A stretch of 64,000 nucleotides of DNA from Triatoma infestans. Lineage: Eukaryota > Arthropoda > Insecta > Hemiptera > Reduviidae. The position numbers and the translations under genes were made by a program. The stretch spans positions 62,001 to 126,000 of the forward strand of contig JAAEAF010000680.1 in the NCBI GenBank assembly GCA_011037195.1. Direction: 5' to 3'. Of this stretch, positions 25,501 through 37,500 are shown in pieces (the first letter of the stretch is position 1; each line of letters begins with the position of its first letter). The notes beneath the pieces are model-generated. The model was given only the letters and a program-made list of their open reading frames with translations. It made no database searches and was not told where the DNA came from.

Positions 25501-28500
25501 TGAGATAGAGAAAGTAAAACCAATTTGACTGCTTAGATTGTGAGATGATCAGTTTTAGCATTGTTCGAGTGAGTCAGGGTGTTTTGGAAGAGTTAAGGCA
25601 ATCTCCCTTGAGGTTTCTGTTTCCTTCAGAAATTAGGATATTAGCTCTGAGATGATTTTCTGATCTGAAACCTTATTCTCAAATAAGTACTTTCTCTTGA
25701 GTCCGAAGAAACTTAGAAAATTATAACGTTATTTGGTCCATTCTCAAATACACTTATAAATATGTTTTATGGTCTTTTAATTTTTTTTTTTTGCATTTAA
25801 CGGTGTCTATTTAAATTTAGGTGCAGAAGGTGATATTTCTACAGACTCTTCTGAAGGATATGCTGGAGTTGTGGATGGTGGTGTACAAACAAATATAACT
25901 GGAAATAATACATTCGCTAATAAACTACCGAATTCGCCGAAAGGCATGAAATTGGCTGAACTGCTTGAAAAAGGTACAGATAAACGTGATGACCATCTAC
26001 TGTCTGCGTTTAATGGGCCAGTACGTTTGATAGAGAGAGGAATTATTAAGTCAGGCCATAGTAAAGATATGGGAACTGTTCGCTCACCAGGGCAACCTCC
26101 AACTACTTTATCACCACCTGGTGTACAAAATCATCTGAAAAGGATAACTCCTCCTACGTCCATTATAGACACAAATGCTGATCAACCTCAAAATAAAAAA
26201 CCTTGTTTAAATGGTGATATCAGTACTGATGATAAACATAAAGAAAGCAGTAAGGAAAACATGACTTGTTTTTAATATTAAAGATTGAGTTTTGTATAAA
26301 CTTTAACTTATTGCTTTTCATTTTTTATAGGTGGTGTCTCTCCAAGCGCAGCGAGCTTATATGCAAACTTGGCCGCCGATATACTCGAGGGAGAAACATT
26401 GGATGAACCTGTTAGTAATCAAGCACCGAACAATAAAGTTCCAGAAATTCAGAAATCACGAATTAGTGAGCAGCATTCTTCTAACATACAGCCTCCACCG
26501 GCCGTTGCTACGCACAATATCCATACAAACAGGCAGCAAATTCTTCTTGTCGGAGGGCAACAATACATGGTTGCTCAACCTCATCCTGCTCTTGTCCAGG
26601 TAATATTAAGTAACGTTCTTATAATAAGTAAAACGTTCTTTTTAAATACATTACATAATGAAAATAATTTAAAATTAATAGTGTTAATAAAGTTAATAGA
26701 AAATTCCATCAGCCTATTCTATTCTATGTTTTAAGAATAATTAAATAAAGGCAATATATTAAGTTAAAGATATTTTTATATTTCAACAACAATAATACTA
26801 CATACAAAATACTAAAACTAAACATACGTTTTTTTTTCATTTATTTATTTGAAATTTACAACTGCAAAAGCAATGCTCCTACAATTAGTAAATATGTTAA
26901 CAAGTGTATAGGTGTGGGAGTTATCACCCATTGGTGACTCTTCCATGTGATTTTATTTACTGACCTCCTACGTCGAGGAAATCGCGCGGCCAGCGCCGCT
27001 TCAGACGTCGAGTCGGGTCGTCAGGAAGGGATGAAGATGAGAGGTGATGAATTAGAGGATTAGAGATGTTCAGAGAGGCGGGAATGAAACTTTTTATAGC
27101 GAGCTGGAATCAAGTCTGTAATGAAAGGTATATTGAGATCATTGTGAATAGTTCTGTTGGAGACATAGTAAGGAGCATTAGTTATAAAAAATAATTTTTG
27201 ATTGAAGTGATTGAAGAGGTAGATGTTGGAATGTTTGGCTGACCCCCACAGTTCGAGTCCGTAAGTCCCGATAGGTTTGAGTAATGCGTTATATATAAGT
27301 ACTTTGTTGTTCAATGTCAGTTTGATCGTCTGTCAAGCAGTCGGGCTAGTAGGTAAAATCGTTTCTTCATTTCTTGTCATTTGAGTCTTGTGTGTGGATT
27401 CCAAGTCAGGCGCTTGTCAATGTACATTCCCAGATAACGTACAGTGTCCGCACAAGGGAGTGCGGTATGGTTTAAATACACTGGAGAACAGGTGGTACGA
27501 CGAAGAGTGAATGTAATTTGTTGGCATTTCTGGACATTTACTTTCATTTTCCACTTAATAAACCATTGCTGGAGAGAATTCAGATGCTGTTGCAGAGTAC
27601 GAGTTCACTGTTCCGGGTCAGAGTGACGAGAGAGTAAGGCGATGTCGTCTGCGTAAGTGAAAGTGTGGTGTGAAGGTGAGTTGGTATGTCGGCATTGTAA
27701 AGTATGAAGAGTAGTGGTCCGAGAATACTGTCCTGAGGAACACCGGCCTCTGCAGGGTACATAGAGGAAAATGCGGTTCCATGGTTGACAGAGAAATATC
27801 TATTGGATAGGTAAGACAATAGAATTAAGTAGTAGGTGTGAGGAAGATAGTTTTTGAGTTTCCACAGTAAACCCGGATGCCAAACTCGATCAAATGCTTG
27901 CGCAACGTCGAGAAAGGCACCCGAGCAATACTCCTTCCGCTCTAGAGAAGAGGCGATGAGATCTATGACACGATGACACTGGTGAATTGTGGAATGAAAG
28001 CTGATGAGGAAGGATGTTTTGAGTATTTAAAGAAGAGTGGAGGCGTTTGAGAAGTAGCTTTTCTAGAATTTTTCCCATTATAGGTAGAAGCTTATGGGAC
28101 ATAGGAAGGCTCGGAGATGACGAGGTTTGTTGGATTTTTGGGGATCATTTTAACGACAGAAAATTTCCATTGTATAGGAAGTATGTTGTACGGAGAACTG
28201 AATTGTATAAAGTAGTAAGAACTACTATTGCTTTTTTGGGAAGATTTAATAAGATTTTTGAAGTAATTAAGTCAAACCCAGGTGCTTTTTTTGCAGGAAG
28301 GTGTTTAATAATGTAAGAGACTTCAGATGGAGTGAATGCCTTGGGAGGTGTAGAAAGCTGTAGAGGAATAGAGAGCTCATGCTGTATTTGGTTTGAAAAA
28401 TTGGGATCTATCTGTGTGAGGTGTAAATACTGAGGTTAGGAATTCCGCAAATAAATCTGCCTTTTCTTTGTCTGATTTGGCCCACGTCATATCGTCCTTA

Positions 28501-31500
28501 CGTAGTGGAGAAGGTGTTTCTCGATACGAAAGAATTCGTCTTGTTGCCGTCCAAAGAGATTTATTTCCAATTGTAAGGGAAGCTGTGTAGTCGTTATGTC
28601 TGTCCACTCGGTATTTTGCCAAGGCGGCTTTTAATTGTTTAGTGGGTCTGTTGTAAATTTTTTTGTAAGAGGGGTATCTGGTTTGGTGCCATACAGATCT
28701 GGCCCTGCGTTTGTTTGTAATTAATGTCCTAATATAAAGAGGCAGGTTACTGTCGTAGGGAGATGTGTTTGATTTACTTATTGTTGAGTCCCAAGCTGAA
28801 GTTTGTATTACGCAAATCAAAGAATGGACAGCATCGTCAATTTCTTCTTTAGTTTTAAGAGGTACACTCAAGTCTAGTTTGTCTTGTAGTAGTGATTGGT
28901 ACAGCTTCCAGTCAGTAAAGCCAGGAGTCAGTGTGGGTCTGCAGTTAGTATATATTGGGATGTGTGTCGAGAGTTAAAAGTACCGGGGAGAGGAATGCTG
29001 GAGAGTGCGTCAAGAAGTGTACGTCCACGAGGGTTAGCCACACGGCAACCCCAGCGTGAATGTTTTGCATTATAGTCTCCACCAGAAATAAATTTGTTTC
29101 CAAGGGATTCAAAAAATGAAAGGAATTGCTGGCCAGAAATGCTTTTGTTTGGAGGCCAATATACAGAAGCAAATTTAAGAGTAAATGGTTGAGATTCCAT
29201 TGATATAATGGTGCACTTTAGGAAATCTGTAGGGCTACTAGGAACAGGTAGTGGTTAAGAGAATTTTTAATCAGTATGGCTATACCCCTGTATCATCTGG
29301 GTGGTCAGTTCTGTATACAGTATAGTCTCTTATGTTGAAGTACGATCTACTTGTAAAGTGAGTCTCAGTAATCAGTGCTACGTCAATTCTTGTGTCGTGT
29401 AAAAATATATTCAGTTCTTCCCTGTGAGAATTCAAGCCATTAGCATTCCAGAGGAGGATGGCAAGAGAGTGCTGGGTAGGATGATTCATCGTGTGAGTTT
29501 AGGAAGGAGTTCATTGACTAATGTTGTGAGGAGAGTTATAAGAGGGCTTATGAGAGATTTGAACTCATTGATGAAGGATGTCAGTGACAGAAGGAGGAGC
29601 AGGTATAAAGGTATTCTGGTGCGGCCCCGCATTCGCCACCCGAGCGTAGGAGGCAGTGTAGCCTATTTTTTGTGGTTGCTGCTGTTGTTGTTATTTTTGT
29701 TGTGGCTGCTGCTGCTGATGTTGGTGTTGTGATGCTTGTTGTTGTTGTTGTGGTAGACTTGGGTAAGTTGAAATTGACATTCTAGGAGATGAAGATGGAG
29801 GTGATGGTGGTAACGAACCTCTGTGGTATCTTATTCTGCGTAATCGCTGCAATTCCTTGTGTATACTGCATCCCTTATAACTAGCAGAATGCGGGCAAAG
29901 CACAAAGCGCGTGTTGGTGTGGTATCTCTAGGCTTGGAGCAGGAAGATATAGGATGGTCGCCGGCACATTTCACACATTTTGGTGCGTGAAAGCAATAAC
30001 CCCTTGGGTGCCCTAGTTGTTGGCATCTTTTACACTGAACTATTTCGGATTTTTATGTGGTTTTTCGGCTTTGATCTGTGTGTACAGTAATTTTGTAAGT
30101 TTAAAAATGTCTTGGTTGTTGGGTTGAGGTTCCAACTCTATGAAAAATAAAGGTAATGGTGTTTTATGTGTAGGGTGTAGAACTTTGGAGACTGCTCTTA
30201 CCCGGAACCCTTTTTTTTTGAATTTCTTCTCTGATTTCATCAACCGGTATAGTTGGATGTAAGTGGCGTATGACTACTCGGTAGGGTTTCTCTTCTTTAA
30301 GCTGGTATGTATGGAAGTCTGCACCTTTTTCACGTAAATATTTAATAGTATAAATATATGAATCTACAGATGTTGTGTTTACTTTAGTGTCTGCTATTCG
30401 AGATTTACAAGAAAAAGAATTTGGTCCAATAGTTCACTGAGGGTTTTGCAGAACCCTATGTAATTGTTGACATAGATTGGTGGTGGTTTGTGAGTTCGTT
30501 CACGAATTTCGGGTTGTACTCTTATCTTCCGGAACAGTGAGTGGTGCGAAAGGATTTGGTTTAAAAAAAAATGGCGAAGTATTGACTGTTGTGGTTGTAG
30601 TTGAAATAAAAGATGTCAAAGTAGAAGGGGGTACCATATTATCTTCAAACGTACTAGTGTTAGGAGTGGTATCTTGTGTTGTGATTTAATGTGATCACAA
30701 CATTCTTTCTTTGCACTTTATGCCTTGCTTTGTCAGGTGAACTAGTAGGTCTTTTCAATTTTTGTGAAAAGATGCAACTCTCGTCGGTTGCGGAAATACC
30801 TCCTTCTGTCTCAGAATCACTGAAAGCCATTGGACTCAGAATTGTTTTAATTAAAAACTAAATAAATCTGTATATATAGGTTAGAATAAAAATAATGAAT
30901 AATTCAAGTCTTTGAACTGATTAGAAAAAAAAAAGAAAGAAAAGTGACCAATTTCACAATACTATACTGTAAATGTATTGCACTTTCTATTAAGAATTAA
31001 AGGAAATAGTAAGCTTACTTTTTCCTTGATTTTTCATACACCCTGGAGTTTACAAGTTAACACAGTTAAATTACTTAAATTATTATCACGCAGATAAATT
31101 GAGCACTGGCGGTCAGTAACCGGCAACGTTTGCGTCAAAAAGTCACTAATTCTTTAATAAATAGTTATTTAAGTCAGCACACAAAAAATTAGCACTTTGT
31201 TTACACAATGGTCAACCAAATCATACTTATTATGAAATGATTTAATATCATCTGAAACATCTTTTCCCTTTGTGAGAAGTTCTTCGTTTCAAATTCAATA
31301 ATTCTCTTGCGTCAATAGTTCCTTCCAGATCTCGTTTGCTTAGACGGGAGTGACTTATTTTTGTTCGTGGTGTTGGAACCATTCGATAGAGATTTATTTT
31401 CCTCCGTTGTGTTGGAGCAATTATCCTTTGCTGGCTTTATAAATTCTCTGTTTCTTCGGTACTTGTGACCTCCCACGTCCACTAAATAGGACCTCGAGCT

Positions 31501-34500
31501 CAGCTGTCCCGTTACTCTCCCTGAATTCCAGCTTGGTGACTTGGGCTGCAACTTAACTTAATCTTAACTCCTTCTCCAATCTCTAATCGAGGTAAATCTC
31601 TGCTTCGTTCGTCATACCGTTTTTTCATCTTTTTCTTCCTAAGATTAATGCTCTCTCTCACTTCTTCTACCGGTCGGGATGCATATTTCCTGCCAGTTCT
31701 GGGAGAGTTGTTCTAGTTTTCCTTGAGAATAATCTCTGGGTTGGACTCTTGTTTATTCTGTACCTGATGTATTCCTCCGTTCCAACAGGCCTAACCAGAA
31801 ATCTGAGCCTTCAACCTTTGATTTTCGCATTAATGACTTTGCGATTTTCACAGCAGATTCAGCTTTGCCATTGCCTCTGCTGTGATAAGGCGAGGATGTT
31901 ATATGATCAAATTCCCATTCCTGAGCAAAAGTAGCAAACTCAAAACTAACAAATTGCTGAGCGTTGTCGCTCACTAAGACTCGTGGGATCCAGGACAAGC
32001 GAAACATTTTTTCAGAAATTTTATAACTTCTTTTGTTGTCCCAGTCGTGACCTCCATGATCTCCCAGAAATCAGTGGAGTAGTCAATTACTAGGAAATTT
32101 CTATTGTCAAGATGAAAAAATAATGTCTAAAGCTATCCTTTCCCAAGGTAGCTCTGGCGTTTCCTGAGTCTGCATTGGCATGCGCACTTGTCTTGGGGAA
32201 TAATCTTGGCATGCCCTGCATTGGCTGATAGTTCGTTTTATATCTTCCTCCATATGTGAGTACAATATGCTTCTAGCTCTGTTGAGTGTTGCTTCGATGC
32301 TTCGGAGACTTGTATGGAGTCGTTTCATCATTTCAGTGCGTAGCATTCCTGGTACAATTAGTCTGTTTCCTCTAAAGATAATACCATCCTGAACACTCAG
32401 TTCGTCTCTGCAATGCCAAAACTCTCTATTTCTGATGGTACTAGATGCTCTGAGTGAGGGCAGCCTTTGAGAATTGTATTATTTAACTTTTGGAGTTTTG
32501 AATCTTCAGAGGTGCCTTTAAAATTTCATTCAAACGTTCTTCAGTTACATTAAGGTTATTCAGTTGGTTTACATTTTCTAAATCTTGTATGATTCCTCTA
32601 ATCTGTTCAAACTGTATCTCTTCCGGTGCATCAGTCGGAGCTCGCGATAGCATATCTGGCAAAAGCATGGCCTTTCCAGGTTTATATTTCACTATTAAGT
32701 AGTAGTTTGGTAATATCAACATCATTCGCTGCAGACGTTTGGGAGCTGTCAATAAAGGTTTATTAAATATGGTTTGAAGGGGTTGGTGATCCATTTTGAC
32801 CAAAACGTCTCTTTTGCCTGAGATGTATTGATTGAACTTCTGGCAGGCGAATAGGATAGCTAAACATTCTTTTTCTATCTGAGCGTATGCTCTTTCTACT
32901 GACGACAGGACTCTTGAGGCGTAAGCTAAAGGCCGTTCATCTTGCGTCAGCACTGCTCCTGAACCGCTATCGCTTGCATCACACTGGATTTTTACAGGTT
33001 TCCTCACATCATAACATTGAAGGATAGATGCTGTCATGACTAGTTTCTTTATTTTTATAAAGCTGTCCTCTTGGTCTGCTTCCCAATGCCAGGGTACATC
33101 TGGAGTAAGTATCCGGAGAGCTCCTGTTTCAGAAGAGAGACTGGGTAGAAACTTTCCAAGATAATTAACGATTCCTAAAAATCGCTGCAGTTCTTTTTTA
33201 TTTTTCGGCTCGGGCAACTGCAAAATTGCCTTGATTTTATCCGGATCTGGTTTTAAGCTCTTGTCAGATAGTATGTGACCCATATATTTCACTTCAGTTA
33301 GTTTAAACTTCAGTTTGTCCTTATTTAATTTGAGATTTATATCTATAGCTCTCTTCAAATATTCTAGGAAATTGATGTCATGATCATGAATGGCTTATTC
33401 CTGGGAGTCGCCTGACCCAAAGATAAGAATATCATCTGCTATGACTTCTACTCCTAAGTCCTTTAGATGTTCATGTAGTCTTCTTTGGAATTCTGCAGGA
33501 GCTGAGTTTATATCAAAAGGCATTCTAAGCCCGCGGTATCTTCCAAACGGAATCCAGAATGTTGTGAGTTTACTGCTCTGTCATATAATTTGACTTGCCA
33601 AAATCCACTACTGAAAATATTTTTGCCTTGCTCAATCTTGGTAATAATTCTTCTAGAATCGGTGTTTGGTAATGGCTTCTTTTTATGTATCTATTTAGAT
33701 CGCTGGAGTCAATGCATAATCGCATTACCATGCTATGCTGTTAATCCAATCTGTTGGGCCAGTTTCCTTCATAATAATTCCTTTCGTTACCATATCTTCG
33801 ATTTCCCTTCTCGAGCAGTCTTTTAAGGGAACTGGTATTGTTCTAGGCTTCTGTTTCGTTGGTTTTGCTTGTGGGTCGAGCATAATATTATATATTATAT
33901 TATTATTTATTATATATTATTGTATTTATAATATTATATATTATGCCTGGCAGGCACCCCAATCCTGAGAGAAAAGGATTCAAAATTGCTGATTATTTCT
34001 GTCTTTTTAAGGAGTATTTTCGGGTCGTTTGCTTCAATGAGACATAATTTGGCGTTATCTGGAATTTTAGGGTCTGCTGTTCTTATTCGCCTGTACGTTT
34101 TAGTACCACTTCACCCAAGGGTGTGATTATTTGTCCTCCCCATAGCAGTGCAGCCGAATATGCGACTTCTCAAGTTTTAGATGTCTATCTTGTACAATCT
34201 TCTTGAGATCTTTAAGAGCCATCATGTTGCATGATGCTCCCGTGTCTAGTTGACATCTTAGAGTTATGGCAAATTTCTCACTATTCACAAACTACAGCTC
34301 TGTAAGCCACTGCTTTTTATTTCGTGCACTGAACTGAAAAAGAGATTCTGAAGTATTACTTTTTGCTTCGCTATCGCTATCGTTATTAAGTATATTTACT
34401 TTCCTTGGCCTTGGTATTTGTCGATTTTTCGGTTGTTGGTAGACTCGCGCAAAATGGTTTTTTAGTCCGCAGTTCTTACATACAGCTCCATATGCCGGGC

Positions 34501-37500
34501 AAGATTGGCTTCCTTTGGGTATGTCCACACTGGTGCAACTTTTCTTTCAAGAGAGGCATGCGCCATAGCGCATGGTGTGATGAACGAGAGGCAACGTTAT
34601 TGCATACATCATGGAAGTTGATGTACAAGATAGACATCTCTTTATTTTCATGACGCAACCACAGCGCACGTGAATCCAACTACTTGGATTTTCTTTCTGC
34701 ATTCTATGCGTCTTGTTGATCTCACTACGTGTTGTGTGATTTTTTTATAGGTTATATTATATAAATAATTTAAAATATTATTTCATTATTATTTTAATAA
34801 TAATAAATTTTATTAGTAATTGATTATTCAACTATTATTATTTTATTCAACTATTATTATTAATTAATAATATCTCCGAAAGCAGATTTCTGATTATGTC
34901 TGTAATCAAGAGACACTTGATTTTATAGAAGATTATCATCTTCAAACAGTTTTGTGGGATGTAAATTCAAAATTATGTGCCAACAAAAGTGCGAGAAGTG
35001 ATGCTTGCTCCGTGGTACTTGTTGTAGAGGTCTCATACCATTATCACTGGAAGTAACTTCTCTCCATGTGCCTTAAATAACTTTACTAGTGCTTTCATCC
35101 TCGTGATCAAAACTCAGGAGGTAAATACTGTCTTGCTGCATCCAGGAATAAATTATGAAGCAGAAGACAAGTTACCATTATATCAACCACAGTCCCAGTA
35201 ACTGTAATTTCTATAGGCTTACGAAAAATTCTGAACACTGGCGCCATCAACCCAAAAGCGTTTCCAACGATTCTCCTTGCACTCGATTGTCTGTAATTAA
35301 ATTCTCTTTTTGGCGAGCCCTTATTAAGGTTAGTTGCAAATGGTTTCATAAGATGAGGGCTCGCTGCTTTTTTCTTTTTCGTGCACTTTTCAAAAACAGG
35401 TAACCTGCACAAATAACTAATGCCGCTTCTGAATCCATTAATAAAATGCACACTGAACGGATGAAGTGTGGACAACAAATTGAATGCCTCAAGAGGCATG
35501 CTCGAAAGGCATGTGGCAACGCATGTTGAAATGGAAAGAGGAAGCGCAAGTTGAAAGGGAAGAGGAAGAGGAAAGTGCACAAGTGTGGGCATACCCTTTG
35601 GGATGGCGATTTCCACAGTATTTGCAACATTGAGACTCCTTTCTTGAGAATTCAGTTAATCTAAATACTGTCTCATCTCTATGAAAATTCATTGATATTC
35701 AGCTGCCTTCTGTTAACTATGTTTTCAAACTGCATATCCGTTGCTTCCGAGCTTTTACATATAAGTATAGCTTGCTCCAATGTCAAATTAGGTTCTTTTA
35801 ACAATCTCTTTAACAAGTTCTGGTCTGAAAGTCCAAGGACTAGCCTGTCTCTTAAAAGTTCTGACTGCATGGCTCCATATTCGCACGTGCTTATCAATTT
35901 CCTTAATCAACATAAATATGCTTCAATTTTTTCATTAGGTTTTTGGTCACTAGCCCGCGATCCAAATATATACCTTTCATATATTATGTTTCTTTGAGGT
36001 TGAAAATATTTATCAAACGATAATATAATTTTGTATAAGTCTGCTCTGTCTTTTTCTAGTAGGTCTAAATTAGGGAAAATCTTTTGCACTCTCTTTACCA
36101 ATAAGAGACAGACAAGTAGGCGCTTGAACCTTCTGTGGTCTCTCGCATAAAGCTGATGCTATTGAAAACTGTGAAAATTGTTGTTTAAAGAAATTCCACT
36201 CGCCTAATGGATCATTAGTGACGTCAACTGGTCCCGGGGGACGCAACTGTATTGGCTGGAATAATACAGGATAATCAAAACTTCCTGCTTTATTGGTCTC
36301 ATCAGGCTGGTTCATTGGATTTAATTCTCTTCGTTTTCTAGGCATGATTATTTAATGAATAAATAAAGGCAATATATTAAGTTAAAGATATTTTTATATT
36401 TCAACAACAATAATACTACATACAAAATACTAAAACTAAACATATGTTTTTTTTAAACTATAATTAAATCATACTTATTATGAAATGATTTAGTATCATG
36501 GATATATCTAGATTATAGACTAACTTTGAACTCCCAAACAAAGTTTAAACGAACTGAACTAAAAGTAAATTAATATAAATTCCTTACAAGACTATTTCTA
36601 ATTCTTTCTAACTTAACACTCAGAAAAACACTGATATTATTATTCTTGCTGTCATTAACACTAGCACTCGCTCACACTATGGCACTAAGGTCCATGGAGG
36701 ATCTTAGGCTCCATACATGTCGTTCTCTTATCTTTTTTCTCTTAACTATTGTAACGATTACCTTTAAACTTGAAATGCTAACTGTAGAAATAAAAATGTA
36801 TCACTTTTATTGGAAACATTATTCCGGTTTAAATTTAAATTGCAGCAAAGCGCCCAGAATGCCCACCCAGGTACATTTTTGTATGTTACCCCTACCACCA
36901 TTTTTATAGCAAACCCAACTAAAATTTGTAAGCATGTAATTTCAATAAAAATTTGTTAATTAGTTAATTAAATTGTATTAATTTCTGTAAGAAAAAATCG
37001 TGTGAGTGTTTCACATTAGATTTTTTATATTCTCTGAGTCTCAGATATGACTGTTTTAATAACTGGTGGATGGTTGCGCAGAGCTCATGACCACAAAAGT
37101 GAAGCAGGCTATCACGGAAAATGTCTCTGATGATTTTTATAACTCTCGATTTCAACAATTTATTCTAAAACGCTCTGCGTTTTATTTGAATCTTTCTACA
37201 TTGTATGAGTTTTTTTTTAAATGAGGGATATAATGCAATGTGGCCTTGAAAGATCCATTTGCTACCCGAGTCTTCTCAGTGCACTGTCTGCGTTTGGTTG
37301 GTGCTGTTTGTAGAGGTTCCTAGAAAGAGAAAATTTAAGGGCACATTGCTTGAATTCGAGCCGGGACCTCTGCGTTAGAGTTCACAGCGTAACCATTGAC
37401 CTAATTAAGTGATGTTTTTTATGTTTATCAGGGTTTCTTGATAGCTTCTAAGTTTCAAATATCCTTTAAGAATAAAAAGCTTAGCGAATTTGTATGTTAG

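Larger units (their letters stand above)
26830..31210 (-). mobile_element. Jockey-type non-LTR retrotransposon, nearly full length but decayed
   Basis: A 4.4-kb minus-strand LINE. ORF1 (30830 to about 29640) has paired zinc knuckles; ORF2 (29489 to 26957) has an apurinic-type endonuclease, then reverse transcriptase. A poly-T at the low-coordinate end (26829-26838) is the poly-A tail on the other strand. The high-coordinate end, about 31205, carries a GC-richer 5' leader (GCCGGTTACTGACCGCCAG). The domain order and the ORF2 C-terminus ([14 protein letters not shown]) fit the Jockey clade. Several frameshifts interrupt both frames. It lies inside the 3' terminal repeat of the gypsy-type element, so it inserted later. 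Confidence 0.8.
34290..35640 (-). pseudogene. gypsy-type gag zinc-knuckle region, split by a Harbinger insertion
   Basis: The left half of a CCHC-like knuckle ([11 protein letters not shown]) is read at about 35640-35597. The right half ([14 protein letters not shown]) is read at about 34513-34430. The two halves lie on either side of a 1080-bp element with a 3-bp target duplication, and dropping that element plus one duplication copy would bring the halves back into one frame. CCHC knuckles bind RNA. The downstream frame continues to 34292 into the region where a protease would be expected, but no intact DTG motif was found. Confidence 0.7.
26743..36499 (-). mobile_element. Ty3/gypsy-type LTR retrotransposon, interrupted by a LINE and a Harbinger element
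   Basis: Minus-strand gag, RT, RNase H and integrase fragments lie between 36345 and 31312, with flanking terminal repeats. The right repeat is 36361-36499. The left repeat is split into 26743-26836 and 31218-31251 by a LINE. Apart from the gap, the halves differ at only a few positions (CATACG/CATATG; TTAATA/TTAGTA). The order gag-RT-RNase H-integrase is that of Ty3/gypsy elements. A purine run (AAAGGGAAAAGA, near 31256-31270 read on the minus strand) sits next to the left repeat, where a polypurine tract belongs. Coding parts carry stops and frameshifts. No target duplication was found outside the repeats. Confidence 0.75.

Noticed and set aside
26229..26275. Bap170 ending at the stop at 26275
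   Set aside because: A donor at 26249 joins in phase to a coding exon at 26331, and later exons match the ARID2 zinc-finger and C-terminal regions.
35107..35616. A 169-codon minus-strand frame as one intact protein
   Set aside because: Its first third reads through the Harbinger terminus and flanking gag; only the C-terminal part is transposase-like.
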